64,000 bases of DNA from JANQOH01 sp965214495 (GTDB lineage Bacteria > Pseudomonadota > Alphaproteobacteria > UBA7887). The notes under the pieces were generated by a model. That model was not told where the DNA came from and did not search any database. It saw only the letters and a program-made list of their open reading frames with translations. Location of the stretch: contig OZ243958.1 in assembly GCA_965214495.1 (NCBI GenBank), positions 1,054,001 to 1,118,000 on the forward strand, read 5' to 3'. The position numbers and the translations under genes are program-made. Below, piece by piece: positions 53,521 through 63,490 of this stretch. Every line of letters starts with the position of its first letter. Positions within the stretch are counted from its first letter, which is position 1.

Positions 53521-54810
53521 CTACCGGGCAGTCTCGCCGGTTCGGCGACCTCCCGAGCCGGCCGCGGGAGGGTCTTTCGATACTAATTGCCGCAAACGAG
53601 CGAGCACGGTGGCGCGGTCCGCACGGTAATCACCGGCCTCCCACCACGCTTCGACCTCGCGGAGCAATGCGCCGACGCGCGCGCCGGCCGGGACTCCGAG
53701 CGCCTTCACGTCCCGTCCTCCCACCGGCAACCGCACCGGGCGCCAGGCGTCGGCGACCGCGAGCGCGGCATCGAGGCCTCGGGTTTCGCCCGCCTCCGCC
53801 CAAGCCAACAGCGCCAGATCGCGGAACCGGTCGCGGCCAATGCGATAGAGCACGCGCCGCTGGCCTGCCGCGTCGAGACCGCGAACCCGATGCACCGGCG
53901 CGACGAGGGCCGACAGCCGGTCCGCTTGCGCGCGCGAGAAGCGCAAGCGGCGTGCGAGCGCCTTTGCATCGCCCGCGAGCGCCGCCAGACGGCGTTCGCC
54001 GTCGCCATCCTTGCCGGTGCGGTTTTCGAGCGCAGCCAGACGATCCAGCCGCCGCCGCCAGTCGGGACGCCGAACCGGAACCACATGGGCGAGCGCCCCG
54101 GTTTCGACCATCAGATCCAGTGTCGGCAACGGATCCGGGGCAGCGAGCAGCTTCAGGGTTTCGATGCGCACGCGTTCGCCCGACAGGCGGTCCAGACCGT
54201 CGGCCAGAGCGCCGCACGCCTCGATCGCTTCCGCATCGGGCGGCGGCCGGCCGAGCCAGGCAAAGAACCGGAAGAACCGCAGCAGGCGGAGATAATCTTC
54301 GGTTATGCGTTGCCGCGCCGCGCCCACGAAACGCACACGCCCCGCCGCGAGATCGGCGCGTCCGCCGAACGGGTCGTAGAGGGTACCGTTCGGCGCCAGG
54401 GTCATGGCGTTGAACGTGAAATCGCGCCGCGCCGCATCGGCGACCCAGTCGTCGGTAAACGCGACCTCGGCACGCCGACCGTCGGTCGCCACGTCGCGCC
54501 TCAAGGTCGTGACCTGGAAGCCGCGATGAGCTGCGACCACCGTGACCGTGCCGTGTGCGATGCCGGTCGCAACCGTCCGAAACCCCGCCGCCGCAGCGCG
54601 CGCGCACACACTCGCGGGCGGAAGAGAAGTTGCGAGATCGACATCGCGGATCGGTGTGCCGCGCAAGGTGTCGCGCACGCAACCGCCGACGAAACGCACG
54701 GCTCCGCCACCGGCCTGCAAGGCGGCGACGACAGCGGGCACCGGCGGTTCGAGCGTCCAGGCCGGCAGCGGCAGGCGGGCGACAGGGAAGCCGCTCGCCG
54801 CCGGTTTCAT
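53521..54810 (-). CDS. CCA tRNA nucleotidyltransferase / poly(A) polymerase family
   Basis: 429 residues. The class II nucleotidyltransferase core is RFVGGCVRDTLRGTPIRDVD, with the catalytic Asp pair in DVDLATSLPP, followed by FTDDWVADAARRDFTFNAMTLAPN and the flexible-loop RVRFVGAARQRITEDYLRLLRF. The C-terminal helical domain is Arg-rich. Members add CCA to tRNA or polyadenylate RNA; with no other copy visible the CCA function is the better guess. It overlaps the DUF6111 gene (ATGA). Confidence 0.92.
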   Translation of the reverse strand: MKPAASGFPVARLPLPAWTLEPPVPAVVAALQAGGGAVRFVGGCVRDTLRGTPIRDVDLATSLPPASVCARAAAAGFRTVATGIAHGTVTVVAAHRGFQVTTLRRDVATDGRRAEVAFTDDWVADAARRDFTFNAMTLAPNGTLYDPFGGRADLAAGRVRFVGAARQRITEDYLRLLRFFRFFAWLGRPPPDAEAIEACGALADGLDRLSGERVRIETLKLLAAPDPLPTLDLMVETGALAHVVPVRRPDWRRRLDRLAALENRTGKDGDGERRLAALAGDAKALARRLRFSRAQADRLSALVAPVHRVRGLDAAGQRRVLYRIGRDRFRDLALLAWAEAGETRGLDAALAVADAWRPVRLPVGGRDVKALGVPAGARVGALLREVEAWWEAGDYRADRATVLARLRQLVSKDPPAAGSGGRRTGETAR

Positions 54811-55073
54811 TCGCCCGTGTCCGCGAAACCGCCGGGAACGACGCGCCCCTCACTGTCCACGCGCGTCGGGTGGTATGTCGAACCCGGCGCGCCGCCTTCG
54901 AACAGGGTCGCCCCGACCAGCGAGAGAATTACCAGCAACACCCCGGACATACCGAGCATGGCCCATGGGGTCTTGCGGTCTTCCGGCCGTTCGCGGCGCA
55001 CCCAGCGCCACCACGCAAAATAGAGGGCGATGGGCAGTATCAGCAGTAAAAGCCGAAGGATGACGAAACTCAT
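54807..55073 (-). CDS. Small membrane protein (DUF6111-like)
   Basis: 88 residues. Two helices are predicted, ILRLLLLILPIALYFAWWRW and MLGMSGVLLVILSLVGATLF, separated by a charged loop VRRERPEDRKTPW, which is the pattern of DUF6111 proteins found between Nudix and cca genes in alphaproteobacteria. The C-terminal tail (YHPTRVDSEGRVVPGGF) is probably in the periplasm. It overlaps both neighbours by four bases. Function is unknown. Confidence 0.8.
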   Translation of the reverse strand: MSFVILRLLLLILPIALYFAWWRWVRRERPEDRKTPWAMLGMSGVLLVILSLVGATLFEGGAPGSTYHPTRVDSEGRVVPGGFADTGE

Positions 55074-55684
55074 GCCCCGATACCCAATATCTCATGCAGA
55101 TTGACCAACATGCGGGCGGTAGCACCCCAGATGTAGCGTTCTCCATAGGGAAGCACGTAGAAAGTTCGGCGCGCGCCGCGCGCCACCGCCGTACGCCGCA
55201 CATGATTGGCCGGGTCGAGCAGGAACGACAGCGGCGCCTCGAACGCTTCCGCGACCTCGACCGGGTCGAGCGCCAATTCGTCGAGCGCGAACGGCGCCGC
55301 AACGAGTCCGACCACCGGCACGACGCTGAACCCGGTTCCGGTGAGGCATGTGTCGAGCCGGCCGACGATCTCGACCCGCGCACGCGGCAGCCCGATTTCC
55401 TCTTCAGTCTCGCGCAATGCGGTGTCGGTGGCGTCGCGGTCGCCGGGGTCGACTCGGCCGCCGGGGAAACTGATCTGCCCAGGGTGCGCGTTGAGGCATT
55501 CGGCGCGCCGGGTCAACAGCACGCTCATGCCTTCGGAGCGTTCGATCAGGGGGACGAGCACCGCCGCGTCGCGCGTCGGTTCAGCGGAGAAAGCAGGGGG
55601 GCCGGCTTCGGCGGCGAGCGACGCCGGGATCACGCGCTGCCCGTCGCGAGCGGCAAGGCGCTCGACCAGCCGGGCGCGCGTCAC
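55070..55684 (-). CDS. Nudix hydrolase (CoA pyrophosphatase, NudL-like)
   Basis: 204 residues from GTG at 55684, which overlaps the upstream stop (GTGA). The CoA-type signature LLTRRAECLNAHPGQISFPG precedes the Nudix box, which reads GGRVDPGDRDATDTALRETE followed by EEIGL. These enzymes cleave CoA and its thioesters to phosphoadenosine and phosphopantetheine forms, suiting a genome rich in CoA metabolism. A longer N-terminus starting further upstream would be antisense to nothing conserved and is not favoured. The gene sits in DUF1285 - Nudix - DUF6111 - cca. Confidence 0.9.
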   Translation of the reverse strand: MTRARLVERLAARDGQRVIPASLAAEAGPPAFSAEPTRDAAVLVPLIERSEGMSVLLTRRAECLNAHPGQISFPGGRVDPGDRDATDTALRETEEEIGLPRARVEIVGRLDTCLTGTGFSVVPVVGLVAAPFALDELALDPVEVAEAFEAPLSFLLDPANHVRRTAVARGARRTFYVLPYGERYIWGATARMLVNLHEILGIGA

Positions 55685-56223
55685 GCGGCGGGACCGAGAA
55701 CGAAGCGCGCGCCGCCGCTCCACACCACCAGCGCGCCTGTGTCAGGTTCCTCTTCGGCAAGTTCGACCAGATCGTAGAATGCACTGCGCGCGATCAACGC
55801 CTCCAGACTCCCGCCCATCGCGACATAGGGGGATGGCTCGCCGCTGCGGGGGTCGAGATCGACCCGGATCGGGCGGTCGGGACCGGCAACCACCTCATGG
55901 TCGAGATTGGTGCGAAAACGCAGCTTCCTGTCGCGATCGGTGCCGAGGGCCGTCAGTTCCACCGCAACGAAAGGCGCATCATCGACCGCAACTCGGGCGC
56001 GTTCGTGCGGCGTTACCAGCCAGTAGTCACCCGCCTCGTCGCGTTGCAAGACCGAGGCGAACAGACTGACCAGCGGTTTGCGGCGGATCGGGGAGCCGTG
56101 ATAGAACCATGTCCCGTCACGCCCGATTCGGATATCGACGCCGTCCCCGGAAGGACCGGTTTCGCCCCCTGCTGGACGACGCCACAGGGGCCGATGAGAG
56201 GGGTCGAACGATCCGGACACCAT
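55681..56223 (-). CDS. DUF1285 family protein
   Basis: 180 residues. Characteristic strings are DIRIGRDGTWFYHGSPIRRK, LVSLFASVLQRDEAGDYWLV and HEVVAGPDRPIRVDLDPRSG ending in PSPYVAMG. DUF1285 is a small conserved domain of unknown function with a possible ligand-binding beta structure. It is the first gene of the minus-strand cluster and starts only 38 bases from the MoxR gene on the other strand, so the two promoters must overlap. Confidence 0.9.
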   Translation of the reverse strand: MVSGSFDPSHRPLWRRPAGGETGPSGDGVDIRIGRDGTWFYHGSPIRRKPLVSLFASVLQRDEAGDYWLVTPHERARVAVDDAPFVAVELTALGTDRDRKLRFRTNLDHEVVAGPDRPIRVDLDPRSGEPSPYVAMGGSLEALIARSAFYDLVELAEEEPDTGALVVWSGGARFVLGPAA

Positions 56224-56261
56224 TCGGCCAACCTAAACCATCGCATCCACGAGTAAAAGTA

Positions 56262-57278
<1,017 letters not shown>

Positions 57279-57505
57279 GGATTTGGAACGGCTCGACTCG
57301 CGTTCCGCATGCCTGTTCGACGCCCCGCCGTTTCGCGGCATATGGCCGGAAGCGTTCGGCCGGCACTGGTTGACGGGCGTCCCGCCGGCAAGCGTATGAA
57401 GCGCGTGTCGGAGAAGATGCAGGTGGGATATCCGTTCATCAGAGTTGTCATGCACGGGTTTCGGGAAGCGGACTCCTGGAAACCACATTCCCGGAACCGG
57501 ACGGC

Positions 57506-58390
57506 ATGAGCGCCGGGATCGAGGTTCGCCGCCGCGCCGAGCACGCTGCGGCGGCGTTGCCCGCACTCCTCGTCGCCGCACGACGGGTGGCCGCCACCGT
57601 GTTGCAGGGCGTGCACGGGAGGCGCCAGCCGGGGCCGGGCGAAACCTTCTGGCAGTTCCGGCGCTACGAACCGGGCGACTCGGCGACGCTGATCGACTGG
57701 CGCCAATCGGCCCGCAGCACTCGGGTCTACGTTCGCGAGCGCGAATGGGAGGCGGCGCAAAGCGTTTGGCTGTGGCGCGACATCTCGCCGTCGATGGATT
57801 TCGCGTCCCGCGGCGCGAGCGAGACCAAGAAGGACCGTGCGACGCTCCTTTTGCTCGCACTCGCGGCGCTGTTGCTGCGGGGCGGCGAACAGGTCGCGCT
57901 GCTTGGCCACGGCCGGCGTCCGGCCCGCGGCATCGGCGCGCTGGCGCGCTTCGCCGAGATTCTGACCGCCGGCGACGAGAACGGCGAGGGCGTGCCCGCT
58001 CGGGCATGGCTGCCGCGGCACTCCCATGCGGTGCTGATCGGCGATTTTCTGGACCCCCTGGAGGAGATCGACGAGGCGGTGAAGCGATTGGCCGGACTCG
58101 GCGTGACCGGTCACCTGGTGCAAGTGCTCGACCCCGCCGAAGAGACCCTGCCGTATAGCGGGCGTGCCCGGTTCGCCGGCCTGGAGGGCGAGGGCGAACC
58201 GATGATCGGACGGGTCGAATCGGTTCGCGCCGACTATCGGTCCCGCCTCGCCACACGTCGCGTCGCGCTCGCCGCGTTGGCGAGGCGTGTCGGCTGGACT
58301 TGCCTCGGCCACCGCACGGACCGGACTCCGGAAACGGCGCTGCTCGCACTTTACGTGGCCCTGTCCGCGAAAACCGGACGGGGCGGTTGA
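57506..58390 (+). CDS. DUF58 (von Willebrand A-like) protein
   Basis: 294 residues. The DUF58 core is VLQGVHGRRQPGPGETFWQF followed by RRYEPGDSATLIDWRQSARS and VRERE. The vWA-like part has LWRDISPSMDF in place of the classic DxSxS (here DISPS). The family partners MoxR ATPases in envelope quality control or stress systems. It ends 10 bases before the DUF4159 gene. ATG at 57506 is preceded by GGAACCGGACGGC, a weak ribosome site. Confidence 0.92.
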   Translation: MSAGIEVRRRAEHAAAALPALLVAARRVAATVLQGVHGRRQPGPGETFWQFRRYEPGDSATLIDWRQSARSTRVYVREREWEAAQSVWLWRDISPSMDFASRGASETKKDRATLLLLALAALLLRGGEQVALLGHGRRPARGIGALARFAEILTAGDENGEGVPARAWLPRHSHAVLIGDFLDPLEEIDEAVKRLAGLGVTGHLVQVLDPAEETLPYSGRARFAGLEGEGEPMIGRVESVRADYRSRLATRRVALAALARRVGWTCLGHRTDRTPETALLALYVALSAKTGRGG

Positions 58391-58400
58391 GGCGCGGCCG

Positions 58401-61181
58401 GTGGCGGGTCTCGCAAGTCTGACCTTCGCAGCGCCGTGGCTTCTGGTCGCGCTGGCCTCGCTGCCCGTTATCTGGTGGCTGCTGCGAATCAATCCGCCGG
58501 CGCCGCGGCGGATTCCGTTCCCCGCCGTGCGCCTGCTGCTGGGGCTGCGCAAGACCGAGGAAACGCCGGCGCACACACCGCCGTGGCTGTTGATCCTCCG
58601 CCTGTTCATCGCTGCGTTGATCATCGTGGCGGCAGCGCATCCGCTTCTCGACTCCGGCGTCGGTTCGCGGCGCGACGGCGCGCTGGTACTGGTGATCGAC
58701 GACGGCTGGGGCGCGGCGCCATATTGGGACCGGCGGATCGCCCTCGGCGAAGCCCTGATCGAAACCGCACGCTTGGACAACCGCCCCGTGGTCCTCGCCA
58801 CGACGGCGCCGGCGACCGGCGCAACCGGAACGAGCGACCGGATCCCCTTCGCGACCGCCGCGCCGATACGCGCCGCCGACGCCCTGGCAGCGCTAAGGGT
58901 CATGACGCCCAAGGCGTGGCCGGTCGATCGCGCCGGCTTCACTTCAGCGTTCGAGGCGACCCGCTTGCAACTCGACGACGCGGAAGTGGCCTGGCTGAGC
59001 GACGGCCTTGCGGACCGCGAATCGGCGGAGACAGCGCGCTTCGTTGCCGCGCTCGAGGCCGTGGGGCCGCTCACAGCATATATGGATCCTGCACCGGATC
59101 GCGCCAGAGCCCTGTTGCCGCCGCTATCCGGCTCCGGCGAAATGACCCTGCGTCTCGTCCGCCCTGTGGCCGACGACGGCCCGGAAACCGTGCTGGTTCG
59201 TGCCGTCGCCGCCGACGGTCGGGTTGTGGCGAGCCAGACGGCAAGTTTCGACGCCGGCGCGGCGAGCGCCGAGGCGAGCCTCGAACTGCCGCTCGAACTG
59301 CGCAACGAGATCGCCCGGCTGTTCATCGAAGGCGAGGCGAATGCGGCCGCGACCGTCCTGCTGGACGAGCGCTATCGCCGCCGGCCCGCGGGTCTGGTTT
59401 CCGGTGGTGGTTTCGAGAGCAGCCAGCCATTGCTGTCGGACCTCTACTATCTCGAACGCGCTCTTTCCCCCTTCAGCGACGTCCGGCGCGATAGTCTGAC
59501 AACGTTGATCGAAGACGACCTGGCGTTGATCGCACTCGCCGATGTCGGGCGTCTCACCGACGATTCGGTCGCGCAGCTCGCCGGGTGGATCGAAGAAGGC
59601 GGCGTCCTCGTGCGTTTCGCGGGACCACGGGTGGCCGAAGGCGTTGACGAACTGGCGCCGGTGAGCCTGCGCGCTGGCGGTGGGCGGGCACTCGGCGGCG
59701 CGCTGACGTGGGAGCGGCCGCGCGGCCTGAGCGACTTCCCGGAGGACTCGCCGTTCGCCGGACTCACGATCCCGGGCGATGTGCTGGTCGAACGACAGGT
59801 GCTGGCGGAACCCACTCTGGACCTCGACGGGAAGACCTGGGCGCGGCTCGACGACGGCACCCCACTGGTTACCGCCGAACGCCGCGCGCGCGGCTGGCTG
59901 GTGCTGTTTCACACCACCGCGAACGCCGAATGGTCGAGCTTGGCGTTGTCCGGGCTGTTCGTCGACATGATGAAGCGCCTGGCGGCCTTGAGCGTGGGCG
60001 TCGCCGGACACGACCACGCGCCGATGCTGCCGCCGCTGTCGTCGCTCGACGGTTTCGGGCGTCTCGGCGAACCGGACCCGCGCGCGGCGCCGATTCCGGG
60101 CCGCGATTTCGATACCACCCGCCCGGGCCCGGCGCATCCACCGGGTGAATACGGCACTTCCGTGCAACGCCGCGCGCTCAACCTCGGCGCTGAAGACCTC
60201 CTCGTACGTGCGCTCGAACTGCCGCCGAGCGATATGGCCGTTCGGACCTACGCCGCGGCGCGCCTTCGCGATCTGCAACCGTGGCTGCTGGCCACCGCCC
60301 TGGCACTCGCACTGGCCGACACTCTCATCGGATTGTGGCTTCGCGGGTTGATGCCGACCATCCCGCGGCGCGGCATCGCCGGACTGGCGGCGCTGGCCCT
60401 CGCCGGCCTGCCAGCGAACGAACCCGCGGCGCAAGAGGCCGCCAACGTCGCGGAAATCGTGCAGGAAACGCGCTTCGGCTACGTTACGACCGGCGACCCG
60501 GAAGTCGATCGAATCAGCGCCGAGGGGCTTGCCGGACTCTCGGCGGTGTTGCGCGCGCGCACCGCGGTCGAGGCCGGCGACCCGGTCGCGGTCGATCCGG
60601 CCACCGATGAACTCGCGTTCTTCCCCTTGCTCTACTGGCCTGCGGCCGCGAGCCAGGGGGCCCTCTCCGACTCCACCACCGCCCGGGTTGGCGACTATCT
60701 GCGGCACGGCGGCATGATCCTGTTCGATACCCGCGATCAGTCGCCGCTGCGGCGCATGGCGGGGGACTCCCCCGGCGGCAATCGTCTGCGCACCCTGTTG
60801 CGGGGCCTGAACGTTCCGCCTCTCCGGCCCGTGCCGCGCGACCACGCGCTCACTCGCGCATTCTACCTGATCGACCGCTTCCCCGGACGCTGGGCCGGCG
60901 GACAGATCTGGGTGGAGCGCTACGAAGGCGATGTCAATGACGGGGTTTCGTCGATCGTTGTCGGCGGCAACGATTACGCCGCGGCGTGGGCGCGCGACGC
61001 TGACGGATTTCCGCTCTATCCGGTGATACCCGGCACCGACCGACAGCGCGAATGGGCGCTGCGCTTCGGGGTCAATCTCGTCATGTATGCGCTGACGGGA
61101 AACTACAAGGCGGACCAGGTGCACATCCCGGCTATTCTGCGCCGCCTCGGCGGCCAGCCGGAACCGCCTCTGACGGAGTAG
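58401..61181 (+). CDS. DUF4159 protein with BatA-type N-terminal membrane domain
   Basis: 926 residues from a GTG at 58401. The N-terminus (LASLTFAAPWLLVALASLPV, then PAPRRIPFPAVRLLLGLRKT) is the aerotolerance-regulator BatA-like membrane segment. A large central part with vWA-like strand order (ALVLVIDDGWGAAPYWDRR) lies in the periplasm. The C-terminal DUF4159 domain begins after the hydrophobic LATALALALADTLIGLWLRG, and includes FFPLLYWPAAASQGALSDST and GGMILFDTRDQ. It belongs to the MoxR-DUF58 set, probably acting in cell-envelope maintenance. It is seven codons or less from the next gene. Confidence 0.9.
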   Translation: MAGLASLTFAAPWLLVALASLPVIWWLLRINPPAPRRIPFPAVRLLLGLRKTEETPAHTPPWLLILRLFIAALIIVAAAHPLLDSGVGSRRDGALVLVIDDGWGAAPYWDRRIALGEALIETARLDNRPVVLATTAPATGATGTSDRIPFATAAPIRAADALAALRVMTPKAWPVDRAGFTSAFEATRLQLDDAEVAWLSDGLADRESAETARFVAALEAVGPLTAYMDPAPDRARALLPPLSGSGEMTLRLVRPVADDGPETVLVRAVAADGRVVASQTASFDAGAASAEASLELPLELRNEIARLFIEGEANAAATVLLDERYRRRPAGLVSGGGFESSQPLLSDLYYLERALSPFSDVRRDSLTTLIEDDLALIALADVGRLTDDSVAQLAGWIEEGGVLVRFAGPRVAEGVDELAPVSLRAGGGRALGGALTWERPRGLSDFPEDSPFAGLTIPGDVLVERQVLAEPTLDLDGKTWARLDDGTPLVTAERRARGWLVLFHTTANAEWSSLALSGLFVDMMKRLAALSVGVAGHDHAPMLPPLSSLDGFGRLGEPDPRAAPIPGRDFDTTRPGPAHPPGEYGTSVQRRALNLGAEDLLVRALELPPSDMAVRTYAAARLRDLQPWLLATALALALADTLIGLWLRGLMPTIPRRGIAGLAALALAGLPANEPAAQEAANVAEIVQETRFGYVTTGDPEVDRISAEGLAGLSAVLRARTAVEAGDPVAVDPATDELAFFPLLYWPAAASQGALSDSTTARVGDYLRHGGMILFDTRDQSPLRRMAGDSPGGNRLRTLLRGLNVPPLRPVPRDHALTRAFYLIDRFPGRWAGGQIWVERYEGDVNDGVSSIVVGGNDYAAAWARDADGFPLYPVIPGTDRQREWALRFGVNLVMYALTGNYKADQVHIPAILRRLGGQPEPPLTE

Positions 61182-61191
61182 GCAGGGATTG

Positions 61192-63258
61192 GTGGCGATC
61201 GGTATCGTCTTCGAACCCTTGGTAGCACCGTGGCTGCTGGCCGTGCTTGGCGCGGGCGCGACGGTCATGGCGGCGCTGGCGCTGATTCGCCGTGCGCGCG
61301 GCGCCGGCTGGCGCATTCTCGTGCTCGCCGGACTGTGGGCGGCGCTGCTCAATCCAACCCTCACCGACGCGAACCGCAAACTACTCGACGACGTCGCTGC
61401 CCTTGTGGTGGACAGGTCGCGCAGCCAGCAGATCGGCGACCGGCCCGACCAGACCGACTCCACGGCTGCGGCGGTCGCCGGACGGCTGGAAACGCTGCCC
61501 GGCCTCGAAACCCGCCTCGTCGTTATCGACCGCGAGGAAGGCGCACTCGAGACCCGCTTGTTCGGCGCCCTCGCGCGGACGCTTTCCGACGTGCCGCCCG
61601 AGCGGGTCGCCGGGACGATCGTGATCAGCGATGGACAGATTCACGACGCGCCCGAAACCGCGCCCGGCGGAATCGGCCCGCTGCACGTTCTGCTTACCGG
61701 CAGCCCCGACGAACGCGACCGCCGGCTGATCGTCGAACAAGCGCCCGGCTACGGGGTGGTCGGCGACAGCGTGCGCCTCGTTGTGCGCGTCGAGGACGAT
61801 GCCGCGCCGGAGGGACGGACACGGGTCGATGTTCGTATCGACGGCACATCCATACGCTCCGGCGTCGCCGAAATCGGCCGCCCGACGACTCTGGTGTTGC
61901 CGATCGAGCGTGCCGGGGCGACGGCAGTGGAACTGTCGGTTCCCGCGGGCAGCGCGGAATTGACGCTTGACAACAATCGGGCCGTCGCCGTTGTCAACGG
62001 CGTGCGCGACCGTTTGCGTGTCATGCTCGTCTCCGGCGCACCGAATCAGGGTCTGCGCGCCTGGCGGAACCTGCTCAAGGCAGACCCGTCGGTCGATCTG
62101 GTCCACTTCACCATCCTGCGGCCGCCGAACAAGCAGGACATGACCCCGGTGCGCGAACTGTCGTTGATTCCGTTCCCCACCAACGAACTGTTCGACGCCC
62201 GGCTCGGCGAATTCGATCTGATCATCTTCGACAGCTACCATCGCCGCGGCATCCTGCCGATGGCGTATCTCGGCAATGTCGTCGATTACGTGGTGAATGG
62301 CGGCGCCGTCCTCGACGCCGCGGGACCGGCATTCGCCTCGCCGCTCAGTCTCGCCGGCACACCGCTCGGCGCCATCCTCCCTGCACGGCCGACCGGACGG
62401 GTTTTTCGCGAAGGCTTCCGCCCTCGGCTCACCGCCGACGGACTGCGCCACCCTGTCACCCGACACCTGCCGGGAAGCGGCGCCGACGCCGGCGCGACAC
62501 CGGTGGAGCCGAGTTGGGGACGCTGGTTCCGCCATGTCGATGTCGCGCTCGGCTCGGGCGCCACCCTGATGAACGGTTACGAAGACAGGCCGCTTCTCGT
62601 GCTCGACCGGATCGGCGATGGGCGGGTCGCACAGCTCCTCTCCGACCATTCGTGGCTGTGGACTCGCGGCTACAGGGGCGGCGGCCCACAGTCGGACTTG
62701 CTACGGCGGCTGGTGCACTGGCTGATGAAGGAGCCGGATCTGGAAGAGGAAGCTCTGGTCGCCGAGGTTTCCGACGATCGTATCGCGGTGAGCCGGCGCA
62801 GTCTCGCTCCCATCGACGGTTCGTTGGGCGCTCTCTGGCCGGATGGGCGCACGACCTCCCACGCGCTCTTCGATCAGGGTGACGGAACGGCGACCGTGGA
62901 ACTGGCTGCCGATGCACCGGGTCTGTACCGGCTCTCACACGGTGGCCACGAAACGGTCGCGGTTGTCGGCGCGGCCCGTGGCATGGAACTCGAAGATACG
63001 CGCGCCACCGACCGCCGCGTAACGCCACTCGCCGAGGCGACCGGCGGCAGTGTGCATTGGCTGGCCGCCGATGGGATCCCGGATATACGCCGGGTGCGCG
63101 AAAACCGTGCGCTGGCCGGGCGCGGCTGGATCGGCCTGATCGAGCGCCGCCGTTTCATGGTGACCGGCCTTGCACAGACGCCGCTGATACCGGGATGGGC
63201 GCTGCTCGCTCTGGCCCTCGGCGGGCTGTTGCTCGCCTGGCGGGCCGAGGGGCGCTGA
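61192..63258 (+). CDS. Large membrane protein of the MoxR/DUF58/DUF4159 cluster
   Basis: 688 residues from GTG at 61192; a TTG one codon upstream is also possible. Two N-terminal helices (LVAPWLLAVLGAGATVMAAL and WRILVLAGLWAALLNPTL) and a C-terminal one (ALLALALGGLLLAWRAEG) bracket a periplasmic region. A segment VDYVVNGGAVLDAAGPAF lies in a glutamine amidotransferase-like fold often seen in this family, with no catalytic Cys in the usual place. The start lies ten bases after the DUF4159 stop. Function is inferred only from the cluster. Confidence 0.85.
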   Translation: MAIGIVFEPLVAPWLLAVLGAGATVMAALALIRRARGAGWRILVLAGLWAALLNPTLTDANRKLLDDVAALVVDRSRSQQIGDRPDQTDSTAAAVAGRLETLPGLETRLVVIDREEGALETRLFGALARTLSDVPPERVAGTIVISDGQIHDAPETAPGGIGPLHVLLTGSPDERDRRLIVEQAPGYGVVGDSVRLVVRVEDDAAPEGRTRVDVRIDGTSIRSGVAEIGRPTTLVLPIERAGATAVELSVPAGSAELTLDNNRAVAVVNGVRDRLRVMLVSGAPNQGLRAWRNLLKADPSVDLVHFTILRPPNKQDMTPVRELSLIPFPTNELFDARLGEFDLIIFDSYHRRGILPMAYLGNVVDYVVNGGAVLDAAGPAFASPLSLAGTPLGAILPARPTGRVFREGFRPRLTADGLRHPVTRHLPGSGADAGATPVEPSWGRWFRHVDVALGSGATLMNGYEDRPLLVLDRIGDGRVAQLLSDHSWLWTRGYRGGGPQSDLLRRLVHWLMKEPDLEEEALVAEVSDDRIAVSRRSLAPIDGSLGALWPDGRTTSHALFDQGDGTATVELAADAPGLYRLSHGGHETVAVVGAARGMELEDTRATDRRVTPLAEATGGSVHWLAADGIPDIRRVRENRALAGRGWIGLIERRRFMVTGLAQTPLIPGWALLALALGGLLLAWRAEGR

Positions 63259-63490
63259 GCGGCGCGCGTCGGTATCGACGGCGAACGATTTTCTGTCGGG
63301 CGGTTCGCGCGATAGCCCCGTTGACCGCAGATCGAACCGCGCGCATCGCGCGAAAAGACGATTAGCGCCCGTTTCGTGCGGCTATTCGTTGGCTCCGGCT
63401 GTCTCCGAGGCAATACGAAGAGCGCGGTGAAATAGAATGTCTTCTTGACCGCGCCCGGCAGCCGGGCCGTCGATGCAATTTGTGGTCGGA